Shown: piece after piece, positions 1 to 7,351 of the stretch | Layout of the letters: the number at the start of each line of letters is the position of its first letter | Numbering within the stretch: the stretch's first letter is position 1 | Source: YA12-FULL-51-18 sp041665305 | Lineage (GTDB): Bacteria > Elusimicrobiota > Elusimicrobia > Elusimicrobiales > UBA9959 | DNA length: 64,000 nt | NCBI GenBank assembly: GCA_041665305.1 | Contig: JBAYJD010000004.1 | Span: 1-64,000, forward strand | Direction: 5' to 3' | Position numbers and translations under genes: made by a program | Notes under the pieces: generated by a model | Seen by the model: only the letters and a program-made list of their open reading frames with translations | What the model was told of the DNA's origin: nothing | Database searches by the model: none

Positions 1-60
1 AAGTTCTTTCATGGAATTATTAAAGCCGCCTTGATCAAGCCGGGCGGCTTTGTAGATTAA
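1..60 (+). CDS. 3' end of an unidentified protein gene (partial)
   Basis: Frame 1 is open from the window edge and ends at TAA (58-60), giving 19 residues ending in PGGFVD. The family cannot be recognised from so little. The main support for its being real is that the stop codon merges with the AT palindrome at 58-84 in exactly the register seen behind the gene ending at 8779. The stretch also holds a GC hairpin (22-30 pairing with 43-51), so a non-coding terminator role remains possible. Confidence 0.35.
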   Translation, partial: KFFHGIIKAALIKPGGFVD

Positions 61-84
61 AAATTTTTGCCGCAAAAATTTTTA
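58..84. repeat. Stop-codon AT palindrome, copy 1
   Basis: A perfect 12-bp inverted repeat (58-69 with 73-84) around a CCG loop. The core is AAAAATTTTTG/CAAAAATTTTT. It starts in the TAA that ends the partial frame at 1-60. Close relatives lie at 2047-2071, 8778-8802 and about 56115-56138, all directly behind stop codons. Confidence 0.75.
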
Positions 85-86
85 GA

Positions 87-113
87 GGATAAATTATATG
101 AGCGGGGGGGGAC
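87..113. repeat. Duplicate of the tRNA-Leu 3' end, copy A
   Basis: A 27-bp stretch matches 213-239 with one mismatch (A101 against C227). The second copy covers the last 14 nt of tRNA-Leu plus 13 nt of its 3' flank. A duplicated tRNA 3' end is the usual footprint of site-specific integration, although only about 100 bp now lies between the copies and no integrase is visible. Confidence 0.6.
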
Positions 114-137
114 CTGAGAGAACATCTAATTGTGTCA

Positions 138-153
138 GTCCGCTAAAGCGGAC
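138..153. other. Small perfect hairpin in the tRNA-proximal spacer
   Basis: GTCCGC-TAAA-GCGGAC forms a 6-bp stem with a 4-nt loop. It lies in the roughly 100 bp between the two copies of the tRNA 3' end. The rest of 114-212 is C/G-homopolymer rich, and I see no gene there. Confidence 0.4.
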
Positions 154-212
154 TCCCACCCGAACCCCTTTTCCGAAGCGGGGGTTCTCGCCCCCCCCCA
201 CGCATTTTGGGG

Positions 213-239
213 GGATAAATTATATGCGCGGGGGGGGAC
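213..239. repeat. Duplicate of the tRNA-Leu 3' end, copy B
   Basis: Partner of 87-113 (26 of 27 identical). It contains the 3' acceptor and T-stem side of the tRNA on the minus strand, including a run of eight G on the plus strand, and 13 nt beyond the gene. Confidence 0.6.
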
Positions 240-306
240 TCGAACCCCCAAGCCGTTAGGCACACGCCCCTCAAACGTGCGCGTCTACCAGTTTCGCCAC
301 CCGCGC
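226..306 (-). tRNA. tRNA-Leu, anticodon GAG
   Basis: On the minus strand the acceptor arms GCGCGGG (306-300) and CCCGCGC (232-226) pair perfectly. The D-arm region GTGGCGAAACTGGTAGACGC, the anticodon loop TTTGAGG (anticodon GAG), a long class II variable arm and the T-loop GTTCGAGTC are all recognisable. The 81-nt length and long variable arm fit tRNA-Leu. CCA is not encoded. Nearby hairpins sit on both sides. Confidence 0.93.
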
Positions 307-324
307 TCTTGTCACACCCCGCAC

Positions 325-346
325 AAAAGGCAGCGTCTGCCTTTTT
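325..346. terminator. Candidate bidirectional Rho-independent terminator
   Basis: AAAAGGCAG (325-333), loop CGT and CTGCCTTTT (337-345), followed by another T, make a 9-bp stem ending in a T run on the plus strand and an A run before it. It lies between the divergent tRNA-Leu (minus) and the gene at 420 (plus), so it would insulate the two. Confidence 0.5.
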
Positions 347-407
347 ACACCTTTTAACAGGGCGCTGATACTATTCTAGTAAATTTAAAGGGCTAAAGGC
401 AAAATGG

Positions 408-413
408 TAGAAT
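408..413 (+). promoter_or_regulatory. -10 box for a possibly leaderless mRNA
   Basis: TAGAAT ends 6 nt before the ATG at 420, and no Shine-Dalgarno sequence precedes that ATG. The distance matches a transcription start at or next to the start codon. Confidence 0.4.
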
Positions 414-419
414 ATCCCC

Positions 420-1946
420 ATGACCTATGTGGCCGAACTTTTCATAGCTTTGATCTTCCTTTTGATGAACGCGGTTTTCGTTCTGGCCGAATTCGCGCTG
501 GTAAAAGTCCGGTTCACCAGGCTGGAGGAGCTCGCCGCCGCCGGCGATCCGTCCGCGGCGCTGGCCAAGGACGCAGTCCAGAACCTGGACGGCTACCTGG
601 CCGCCATCCAGCTCGGGATCACCATGGCCAGCCTGGGCCTGGGCTGGATCGGCGAACCCGCCATGGCGAAGCTCCTGGCCCCCTGTTTTCACGCGGCCGG
701 CTTCGGGCTCACCGCCGCGGTATCTTATTCCATTTCCTTCGTAACCGCTTTCTTTATCATCACCGCCATGCATGTGATCCTGGGCGAACAGGTCCCGAAG
801 TACATGGCCATCCTGACTCCGGAAAAAACCGTGCTCTGGCTGATCCTGCCGCTGCGGTTCTTTTACCGCTTTACCTATTACCCCATGCTGGCGATCAATA
901 AAAGCTCCCATTATTTCCTGCGGCTTTTACGGGTCAAAGCGGGCGAAAGCGAACTTCTGCACTCGGACGAAGAACTCCGCATGATCCTGGGCCAGTCCCA
1001 GGAGCACGGCAGGCTTTCCCTGGGCAGACTGATGATGTTCGAACATCTCTTTGACTTCGGCAAGACCCATGTCAGGGAAGTCATGACGCCCAAGAACGCC
1101 ATAGCCTGCATCTCGCCGGCCCGTCCCTGGGCGGAAAACCTGGCCCTCATAATGGCCAGGAAATATTCCCGCTATCCGCTTGCCGACCCGGACCTGACGA
1201 ACCTGGAGGGGTTCGTTCATTTCAAGGACCTGGCGCTAGATTTCCTCAGCAGCTCCGCCGGCTGCGGGGCCCCCGAACTCCTAAAACTGAAAAGACCGCT
1301 GCATATAATTTCGGAAACCATAACCGTGGAAAAGGCTCTGAGGGACTTCCAGGAAAAGCGCGTTCAGATGGCGCTGGTAAAAAATCCCCAGGGAGAAATT
1401 ACCGGACTTCTCACCATGGAAGATATTGTGGAGGAACTGACCGGGGAGATCCGCGACGAGTTCGAGCCCCCCCCCACGCTGACCCTAAGCCGCAGCCTTG
1501 TCTGGGAGGCTTTCGTGCCGGAACTGAAGGGGACCGGCCGCGCCGAAGCGATTAAGGAGGTTCTGGAAAGCCTTCACGCCGCAAAGCCCGTCTTCGACAA
1601 GGAAGAAGCCCTTAAAGCCATTCTGAAAAGAGAATCCAATTTTTCCACGGCCCTCGGCCATCAGACCGCTTTTCCCCACGCCCGGTTGCAGGGACTCTCC
1701 AAGCCGTTCATAGCCGTCGGCATGAGCAAGCGGGGCATCGACTTCCCCTCTGCCGACGACCAGCCGGTCAAAGTGATCTTTTTGATCCTGACGCCGTTCA
1801 ACGAGCCCACTTCCCAGCTCAATATTCTTTCCCAGCTTTCCGGCCTCATCTCCAACCTTACGCTGCGCAAGCGCCTTTTCTCCGCCAAAACCCCCGCCGA
1901 CCTCATGGACATAACCAGGACTTTCGAGAACAAAGTAATGAAATAG
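420..1946 (+). CDS. CNNM/DUF21-CBS membrane protein fused to a PTS EIIA domain
   Basis: 508 residues. The N-terminus (about 1-190) is a DUF21/CNNM transmembrane domain with several hydrophobic segments (for example LFIALIFLLMNAVFVLAEFA). A CBS pair follows at about 205-340 (motifs VREVMTP and GLLTMEDIVEELTGEI). In HlyC/CorC-type relatives the C-terminus is a CorC_HlyC domain. Here about 350-505 instead resembles a type-2 (fructose/Ntr) PTS EIIA, with the phosphoacceptor-type motif TAFPHARL (His420). CNNM/CorC proteins are linked to divalent cation efflux; control of transport by phosphorylation is my inference. The gene stands alone, and a GC hairpin overlaps its stop codon. Start: the first ATG, with a close -10 box and no SD. 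Confidence 0.88.
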   Translation: MTYVAELFIALIFLLMNAVFVLAEFALVKVRFTRLEELAAAGDPSAALAKDAVQNLDGYLAAIQLGITMASLGLGWIGEPAMAKLLAPCFHAAGFGLTAAVSYSISFVTAFFIITAMHVILGEQVPKYMAILTPEKTVLWLILPLRFFYRFTYYPMLAINKSSHYFLRLLRVKAGESELLHSDEELRMILGQSQEHGRLSLGRLMMFEHLFDFGKTHVREVMTPKNAIACISPARPWAENLALIMARKYSRYPLADPDLTNLEGFVHFKDLALDFLSSSAGCGAPELLKLKRPLHIISETITVEKALRDFQEKRVQMALVKNPQGEITGLLTMEDIVEELTGEIRDEFEPPPTLTLSRSLVWEAFVPELKGTGRAEAIKEVLESLHAAKPVFDKEEALKAILKRESNFSTALGHQTAFPHARLQGLSKPFIAVGMSKRGIDFPSADDQPVKVIFLILTPFNEPTSQLNILSQLSGLISNLTLRKRLFSAKTPADLMDITRTFENKVMK

Positions 1947-1970
1947 CGGCGGCCGGAAACCGGCCGCCGC
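1946..1970. terminator. Strong GC hairpin at the end of the CNNM-EIIA gene
   Basis: An 11-bp perfect stem (1946-1956 with 1960-1970) with an AAA loop begins in the last base of the TAG stop. No T run follows, so it may act as an mRNA 3'-end stabiliser or a weak terminator between convergent genes. Confidence 0.5.
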
Positions 1971-2046
1971 TATATAACAGCACCGCCAAAAGTCCCGGAT
2001 CACACAAACTTCCAGGCCCGCCGTTTCCTTAAAAGCTGGGTGCGGG

Positions 2047-2071
2047 AAAAATTTTCGCCGCGAAAATTTTT
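2047..2071. repeat. Stop-codon AT palindrome, copy 2
   Basis: A perfect 11-bp inverted repeat (2047-2057 with 2061-2071) with a 3-nt loop. Read on the minus strand it starts 2 nt after the TGA of secG. It has the same core as the copies at 58-84 and 8778-8802. Confidence 0.75.
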
Positions 2072-2073
2072 AA

Positions 2074-2436
2074 TCACTTTTTCACGGGAGCCGGGCTCGC
2101 CGGAGCCGCCGCCGGAACGGCGGGCTGCCCGCCTGGCGCGGGAGCCGGAGCCTGCTGGGCCTGGGGAGGCGCGCCCAGCGGATACTGCTGCACCACCGAA
2201 CGCATCCTGTTGCTGTTGGACATCACGGTCAACAGCAGGGAAGTGGCCGCGAAAATAGCGGCCGCGCCCATCGTAAACTTCTTGATAAAGGAAGTACCGC
2301 TGGCGGAGTTGAACAGCGCGTCCCCGCCGCCTCCGAACATCGACAGGGCCGAGCCCTTGCTTGTCTGGAAGATCACGATAGCGACGATCAGCGCGAACGC
2401 CATCAGCACATGGACCACCATCAAAAAGTTGTACAT
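2074..2436 (-). CDS. secG: Preprotein translocase subunit SecG
   Basis: 120 residues. SecG is the small two-helix partner of SecYE in the inner-membrane translocon. Seen: a first helix at about 4-24 (MVVHVLMAFALIVAIVIFQ), the typical SKGSALSMFGGGG loop, a second helix at about 50-70, and a long Pro/Ala/Gln-rich tail unlike the short tail of E. coli SecG. The start was chosen at the ATG preceded by AGGAGG. It is the last gene of the gap-cPGS-pgk-secG run; the pgk-secG linkage is common in bacteria. The stop is followed at once by the AT palindrome. Confidence 0.93.
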   Translation of the reverse strand: MYNFLMVVHVLMAFALIVAIVIFQTSKGSALSMFGGGGDALFNSASGTSFIKKFTMGAAAIFAATSLLLTVMSNSNRMRSVVQQYPLGAPPQAQQAPAPAPGGQPAVPAAAPASPAPVKK

Positions 2437-2494
2437 TTCATTCCTCCTAACATATCGAACCTCACGCCGGGCCGCCGGAAAAACGGCAGCAGGA

Positions 2495-3712
2495 CTATTT
2501 CTGCGACAAAGCCACAAGACCGGGCAGGAGCTTGCCTTCGATGAACTCAAGGCTCGCCCCCCCGCCCGTGGAACAATGCGAGATCTGGCTGGTCTTCACT
2601 CCCGCCGTCTTGAGCACCGACAGCGTGTCGCCGCCTCCCAGTATCGTAGTTGCGCCGGCCTTGGTGGCGTCTGCCATGGCCTTGGCCACGGCTATGGAGC
2701 CTGAGGCGAAAGCCGGGGTTTCAAAAATGCCTACGGGGCCGTTCCAGAATATGGTCTTGGCGCCTTTTATCTTTTCCGTAAACAGCATCTCGGTCCTGGG
2801 GCCGATATCCACTCCTATCCACTCCTCTCCGATGGCCATGGACTGGGTGACCTCTTTGGCTGCGTCGGGGTTGATCTCCTTAACCACGATGTGGTCGGCG
2901 GGCAAAAGCATCTCGACATTATTCTTAAAAGCCTTCATAATGATCTTTTTGGCCTCGTCCACCTTTTCGGCTTCAAGCAGGGACTTGCCGATATTGGTCT
3001 GCTGGGCGGAAAGGAAAGTGTACGCCATGCCGCCGCCTATGATAAGCGTATCGACTTTGTCGATCAGGCTGTAAAGCACATTGATCTTATCGGAAACCTT
3101 GGCGCCGCCTATTATGGCGACAAAAGGCCTGACGGGATTGACCATGGCCTTATCCAGGTACTCCAGCTCTTTCTGCACCAGAAACCCTATCGCGCCGGGC
3201 AGATACTTGGCGATGGCGGCCGTGGACGCATGAGCGCGGTGCAGGGCGCCGAAGGCGTCCTGCACGAAGAACTCGCCGTGCGCGGCAAGGCCTTTGGCGA
3301 AGGCGTCGTCGTTCTTCTCCTCTTCGGCGTGGTAGCGCAGGTTCTCCAGAAGGACTATTTCGCCGTTCTTGGCCGCTTTCACGGCTTTCGCGGCTTCGGG
3401 CCCCACGCAATCGGCGGCGAAATGCACCTTGACGCCGGCCAGTTTTTGCAGATGGGGCGCCACGGGAGCAAGCGTATACTTGGGATCCACCTTGCCTTTA
3501 GGCCGGCCCAGATGCGCCATCAGGACCACTTTGCAGTTGGCGTCCAGCAGGTATTTCACGGTCTTCAGCGTCTCACGGATACGGGTGTCGTCCTTTATCA
3601 CGCCGTCCTTCATGGGAACATTGTAGTCCACCCGGACAACGACGCTGACATCCTTTAAATGCGAATCCTGAACCTTGGCAAGCCGCAGCATGGTCTTATC
3701 TTCCGTAGTCAT
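2495..3712 (-). CDS. pgk: Phosphoglycerate kinase
   Basis: 405 residues, the normal size for the family. It transfers phosphate between 1,3-bisphosphoglycerate and ADP in glycolysis, in the cytoplasm. Seen: N-terminal RVDYNVP (substrate site), DDTRIRETL, HLGRPKG, GGAKVSDK, the nucleotide-site region GPVGIFE, and C-terminal GGGDTLSVL and STGGGASLEF. The start MTTEDK is preceded by GGGAG. It lies 58 nt upstream of secG and 83 nt downstream of the cPGS-like gene, probably in one transcript from the gap promoter. Confidence 0.97.
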   Translation of the reverse strand: MTTEDKTMLRLAKVQDSHLKDVSVVVRVDYNVPMKDGVIKDDTRIRETLKTVKYLLDANCKVVLMAHLGRPKGKVDPKYTLAPVAPHLQKLAGVKVHFAADCVGPEAAKAVKAAKNGEIVLLENLRYHAEEEKNDDAFAKGLAAHGEFFVQDAFGALHRAHASTAAIAKYLPGAIGFLVQKELEYLDKAMVNPVRPFVAIIGGAKVSDKINVLYSLIDKVDTLIIGGGMAYTFLSAQQTNIGKSLLEAEKVDEAKKIIMKAFKNNVEMLLPADHIVVKEINPDAAKEVTQSMAIGEEWIGVDIGPRTEMLFTEKIKGAKTIFWNGPVGIFETPAFASGSIAVAKAMADATKAGATTILGGGDTLSVLKTAGVKTSQISHCSTGGGASLEFIEGKLLPGLVALSQK

Positions 3713-3795
3713 TTCAGTCTCCCGTTCAAATATTCGAAGGCCGGAGGGCCGGGGCGCCCGAAACCGGCCCCGCCCCCGGACCTTCGTACCGGCCC

Positions 3796-5133
3796 TTACA
3801 CCGTCATTTTCTCCTGCTTTAACAGCTTCACCAGGATCTCTTTCAGGCCCGGCGTGGTCCTTTCCTTCAGTGAATAGGTCACCCGCAGGGAAGGCTTGTT
3901 GAAGTGCAGATGTTCAGCCAGGTCTATCGGCGTGCCCACCAGCACCAGGTCCGCCGGAACGGCGTTGATGGTGTCTTTCAGTTCCTTCATCTGGTCGTCG
4001 CCGTAACCCATGGCCGGCAGGATATCCTCAAGCTGCTTGAAGTTCTCGTAAACCTTCTTGATGGTTCCTATGGCGTAAGGCCGGGGATCGACGATCTCCT
4101 TGGCGCCGTACTGTTTGGCGGCCACATAGGCCGCTCCGTAATCCATTTCCCCGTGCGTGAGCGTGGGGCCGTCTTCCACGACCAGCACCTTTTTGTTCTT
4201 CACCTGGCCGTTCTCCCCTTCGATCGTGACCGGAGACTCGGCCTCTATGATCCGGGCCTTCGGGTTCATCAGCTTTACATTCTCCTTCACATCCTCCACG
4301 GCGTCCGGCTCGGCGGTGTCGACTTTGTTGATGATAACGACATCGGCCATGCGCAGATTCGCGGCGCCGGGGTGGTAAATCCCCTCGTGCCCGGGGCGGA
4401 GCGGATCCGTGACCACGATATGCAGGTCGGGTTTATAGAAAGGCAGGTCGTTGTTCCCGCCGTCCCAGAGGATGACATCGGCCTCTTTTTCGGCTTCCGC
4501 CAGGATCTTGCCGTAATCCACGCCCGCGTAAACGATGACGCCCGCGGCTATGTGCGGCTCGTACTCTTCCATTTCTTCAATGGTGCATTTATGCTTTTTA
4601 AGGTCCTCAAGCGAGGCGAAGCGCTGGCAGGTCTGCGCCACCAGGTCCCCGTAAGGCATCGGGTGCCGTATGGCCACCACCTTCTTCCCCATGCCCTTGA
4701 GCATGGAAGCTATGAAGCGCGTGGTCTGGCTCTTGCCGCAGCCGGTGCGCACCGCGCAAACGGCGATAACCGGCTTTTTGGATTTTATGTAGGTATGCTC
4801 TCCGGAAAGCATCGTGAAGTCCGCGCCGCAGGCCAAAGCGATGGAACCCTTGGACATAACGGTGTTGAAAGCCACATCGGAATAAGAGAACACGACCTCG
4901 TCCACCTTCAGCTTCTTTATGAGGTCGGCAAGTTCCTTCTCTTCGTGGATGGCTATGCCGTTGGGGTAAAGCTTGCCCGCCAGCGCGGCCGGATATTTCC
5001 TGCCCGCGATATTGGGGATCTGATAAGCGGTGAACGCCACCACTTCGTAGTCCGCATTGTCGCGGTAATAAACATTGAAGTTATGGAAGTCGCGGCCCGC
5101 GGCTCCCATTATCAGCACTCTTTTCTTGGTCAT
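3796..5133 (-). CDS. Cyclic 2,3-diphosphoglycerate synthetase-like P-loop protein
   Basis: 445 residues. It resembles the family named for archaeal cyclic 2,3-diphosphoglycerate synthetase, which has many bacterial members of unproven function. Seen: an N-terminal Rossmann-like start (KKRVLIMGAAGRDFHNFN), a P-loop RTGCGKSQ at about 129-136, WDGGNND at about 223-229, and a GTPase-like NKVD at about 269-272. It sits between gap and pgk, whose products handle 1,3-bisphosphoglycerate, which supports a role near that metabolite (inference). Start: ATG at 5133, with GGAG about 8 nt upstream; an in-frame GTG 6 nt earlier is possible. Confidence 0.82.
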   Translation of the reverse strand: MTKKRVLIMGAAGRDFHNFNVYYRDNADYEVVAFTAYQIPNIAGRKYPAALAGKLYPNGIAIHEEKELADLIKKLKVDEVVFSYSDVAFNTVMSKGSIALACGADFTMLSGEHTYIKSKKPVIAVCAVRTGCGKSQTTRFIASMLKGMGKKVVAIRHPMPYGDLVAQTCQRFASLEDLKKHKCTIEEMEEYEPHIAAGVIVYAGVDYGKILAEAEKEADVILWDGGNNDLPFYKPDLHIVVTDPLRPGHEGIYHPGAANLRMADVVIINKVDTAEPDAVEDVKENVKLMNPKARIIEAESPVTIEGENGQVKNKKVLVVEDGPTLTHGEMDYGAAYVAAKQYGAKEIVDPRPYAIGTIKKVYENFKQLEDILPAMGYGDDQMKELKDTINAVPADLVLVGTPIDLAEHLHFNKPSLRVTYSLKERTTPGLKEILVKLLKQEKMTV

Positions 5134-5180
5134 AAGCACTCTCCTGCAAACACTAACAAGCCGGGCGTCTTAGAGTCCGC

Positions 5181-5208
5181 GAGTCCGTCCGAACCTGCGG
5201 ACGGACTC
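5181..5208. other. Perfect 11-bp intergenic hairpin
   Basis: 5181-5191 pairs with 5198-5208 around a 6-nt loop (AACCTG). It lies in the spacer between gap (3' side) and the cPGS-like gene. With no T run it looks more like a processing or stabilising element than a terminator. The stem shares GTCCG/CGGAC bases with the small hairpin at 138-153. Confidence 0.5.
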
Positions 5209-5237
5209 CACTTAAGAGTCGACCCCCAGGCAAATCG

Positions 5238-6290
5238 TTACAGCCCCTTCTTGATCATGTAAAGCGCCAGGTCGATGATGCGGTTGGAATAACCCCATTC
5301 ATTGTCGTACCAGGCGAGGATCTTCGCGAAGTTCCCGCCGATCACCTTGGTGCTCTTGCCGTCAACGACCGAGCTCAGCGGGCAGTGGTTGAAATCTATG
5401 GACACCAGAGGCTCGTCCGTGTAACCCAGGATCCCTTTAAGCGGCCCCTCGGCGGCGGCCTTGATGGCGGCGTTGAGCTCTTCGGCGGTGGCGGGCTTCG
5501 CCAGGGTCACCGTCAGATCGACCACGGACACATTTGGGGTGGGTACGCGGATGGCGAAGCCGTCCAGCTTGCCTTTAAGCGCCGGAATGACCAGCGCTAT
5601 GGCCTTGGCGGCGCCGGTGGAAGTCGGGATCATCGACAGCGCGGCGGCCCTGGCGCGGCGCAGGTCGGAATGGGCCATATCGTGCACCTTCTGATCGTTG
5701 GTGTAGGCGTGGATGGTGGTCATCAGGCCTTTCTCTATCCCCCATTTGTCGTTTATTACCTTGGCGAAAGGCGCCAGGCAGTTGGTGGTGCAGGAGGCGT
5801 TGGACAGCACATGGTGGTTCCTCGCGTCATATTTATCCTCATTGACGCCCATAACCACGGTCAGATCCTCGCCTTCGGCCGGAGCGGAAATAATAACTTT
5901 CTTCGCGCCGCCCTTGGTGATATGGTTCTCGGCGCCCTTAACTTCCTTGCCCTTCTTGTTCACGCCGTCCTTCTTAACGGTGAAAAGGCCGGTGGCGTCC
6001 ACTACGATCTCTACGCCCAGCTCTTTCCAGGGCAGTTCCGCCGGGTCTTTTTTCTTAAGGACCTTTATGGTCTTGCCGCAGGCCACGATGGCATCTTCCC
6101 CCACGGCTTTCACCTCGCCGCAAAGCTGGCCGTGCACGGAATCATATTTTAAAAGGTGCGCGTTGGTCTTCGCGTCGGTAAGGTCGTTTATCGCCACCAG
6201 TTCAAGGGCTTTGTCGCCGCGCTCAAGGATAGCGCGGGCCACAAGCCTGCCTATCCTGCCGAAACCGTTAATGCCGATTTTAGTTGCCAT
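5238..6290 (-). CDS. gap: Glyceraldehyde-3-phosphate dehydrogenase, type I
   Basis: 350 residues. Oxidises and phosphorylates glyceraldehyde-3-phosphate with NAD(P) in the cytoplasm. Seen: the Rossmann start KIGINGFGRIGRLVARA, catalytic Cys167 in SNASCTTNCLAP, His194 in TTIHAYTNDQ, and the C-terminal WYDNEWGYSNR. About 15 extra Lys-rich residues (VNKKGKEVKGAEN) follow GLFTVKKDG. First gene of the operon with cPGS-like, pgk and secG. The start is preceded by AAGGAG, and a TATAAT box lies about 57 nt upstream. Confidence 0.97.
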   Translation of the reverse strand: MATKIGINGFGRIGRLVARAILERGDKALELVAINDLTDAKTNAHLLKYDSVHGQLCGEVKAVGEDAIVACGKTIKVLKKKDPAELPWKELGVEIVVDATGLFTVKKDGVNKKGKEVKGAENHITKGGAKKVIISAPAEGEDLTVVMGVNEDKYDARNHHVLSNASCTTNCLAPFAKVINDKWGIEKGLMTTIHAYTNDQKVHDMAHSDLRRARAAALSMIPTSTGAAKAIALVIPALKGKLDGFAIRVPTPNVSVVDLTVTLAKPATAEELNAAIKAAAEGPLKGILGYTDEPLVSIDFNHCPLSSVVDGKSTKVIGGNFAKILAWYDNEWGYSNRIIDLALYMIKKGL

Positions 6291-6346
6291 GTTAAGTTCT
6301 CCTTGTTTAAGTTAAACGATAACAAATCCGTTAGAGCTTCAACTAA

Positions 6347-6352
6347 ATTATA
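6347..6352 (-). promoter_or_regulatory. Candidate -10 box of the gap operon
   Basis: TATAAT on the minus strand, 57 nt before the gap start, which has its own SD (AAGGAG). I see no convincing -35 element at 16-18 nt. The spacer 6291-6482 also holds two palindromes (6383-6394 and 6419-6441). Confidence 0.4.
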
Positions 6353-6418
6353 TCAAATTACACCCCTCCGCCTCCACAGCAAGCGGGTACCCGCAAAAAA
6401 GGGCCGGCCGCCGCACTT

Positions 6419-6441
6419 CCGGCCTGCGGACCGCAGGCCGG
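6419..6441. other. Perfect 23-bp palindrome downstream of the exported-protein gene
   Basis: CCGGCCTGCGG (6419-6429) is followed by its exact reverse complement (6431-6441) with a single A between. It lies 41 nt beyond the stop of the 6483 gene (minus strand) and upstream of the gap promoter, and could end or stabilise that transcript. A shorter perfect palindrome, GCGGGTACCCGC, followed by A6, is at 6383-6394. Confidence 0.5.
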
Positions 6442-6482
6442 ACGGCATCGACCTCGGTCATACGTTCAGCCGCGCCTGATCT

Positions 6483-7133
6483 TCAAGATTTAAGGGTTTT
6501 AACCCCCAGCACAAGCTTCCGGGGGAGGATCTCTATCTTTTGGATGCCGTTGGGGAGGTTGATGGGTTTTGTCAGGTCCATGGGCGGTCGCTGTTTGTCG
6601 CCGATCATCTTAAGGGTCCGCTGGACAAGCGCGTCCGGCAGCGGGATGCTTTTAACCTTTAATTTAAGGGTGTTGACCACAGCTACGCCCTTGTCCGCGC
6701 TGACGCGGCATTCAAGCTCCACCGAATTATCCATGGTCAGGTATTCCCCGAGCTTCCTCATCACAAAGGAATCCGAATCCGACCTGAGCGGTTTAAGGAA
6801 AGCGGCGCTGAAACTGGCGACGCCGGTCAAAGCCAGCGTCTGAGCGTCTTTAAGGCAGATCGAAGCCGACTTCACGGTCATGGATTTATTCTTTTTTCCC
6901 GCCGCCTGCGCCTGGATCCACCAGGTGATGTAAGAATTGAGTTCGCTTTCCGTAAAGCTGAAGGACCTTACAGCGCCCGCTTTTTGAGCGCCGGTATTCC
7001 CGGGCTTATTTTTTTTGACAAAATCCACGGCGGCCTGAAATCCGGGGACCGGCGCGGCGCTTTTGCCCGTGGTCGCAGTCGCGCCGGCCTGAGGCGCGAG
7101 GAATGCGAATATTAAAAACGCTGTTTTGATCAT
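6483..7133 (-). CDS. Exported protein of unknown function
   Basis: 216 residues, family not recognised. The N-terminus MIKTAFLIFAFLAPQAGATA looks like a cleavable signal peptide, followed by a low-complexity linker. The rest is a soluble alpha/beta-looking region with no Cys and no catalytic motif that I recognise. The segment SELNSYITWWIQAQAAGKKNK and the C-terminal IEILPRKLVLGV are its distinctive parts. The start has an AGGA motif upstream. It stands alone between gap and the divergent glycosylphosphotransferase gene. Confidence 0.75.
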   Translation of the reverse strand: MIKTAFLIFAFLAPQAGATATTGKSAAPVPGFQAAVDFVKKNKPGNTGAQKAGAVRSFSFTESELNSYITWWIQAQAAGKKNKSMTVKSASICLKDAQTLALTGVASFSAAFLKPLRSDSDSFVMRKLGEYLTMDNSVELECRVSADKGVAVVNTLKLKVKSIPLPDALVQRTLKMIGDKQRPPMDLTKPINLPNGIQKIEILPRKLVLGVKTLKS

Positions 7134-7338
7134 ATTGGTGTCCTGTGTATGTGGAATTAGCGAAACCTGCTCGTTTTGCGACGCTTCAGCCCGGACTTAA
7201 AACCGGCAATTTTACCTTAAAAGCCCAATGCCGGACAGGCTCCTGCCGTACCTGATTTTAGCATTTTTTAAAAACCGCCGCCCTCCATCCGCGATCCTGA
7301 AGGACCTCTGCCGTTCCTCCCGTCGCCTCAATAACTTG

Positions 7339-7344
7339 TATAAT
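7339..7344 (+). promoter_or_regulatory. -10 box 7 nt before the start of the glycosylphosphotransferase gene
   Basis: TATAAT ends 7 nt before the ATG at 7352, and no SD is visible. This is a second example of a probable leaderless start. The spacer 7134-7351 shows nothing else I can name. Confidence 0.5.
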
Positions 7345-7351
7345 CCTCATT

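Noticed and set aside
130..357. 75-codon plus-strand frame across the tRNA-Leu
   Set aside because: It reads through the antisense of a tRNA and homopolymer runs.
393..911. 172-codon minus-strand frame opposite the CNNM-EIIA gene
   Set aside because: Antisense shadow of a gene with recognised domains.
3904..5262. 452-codon open frame on the plus strand opposite the cPGS-like gene
   Set aside because: Antisense shadow of a clearly conserved gene; the protein is His/Val/Arg-rich with no family features.
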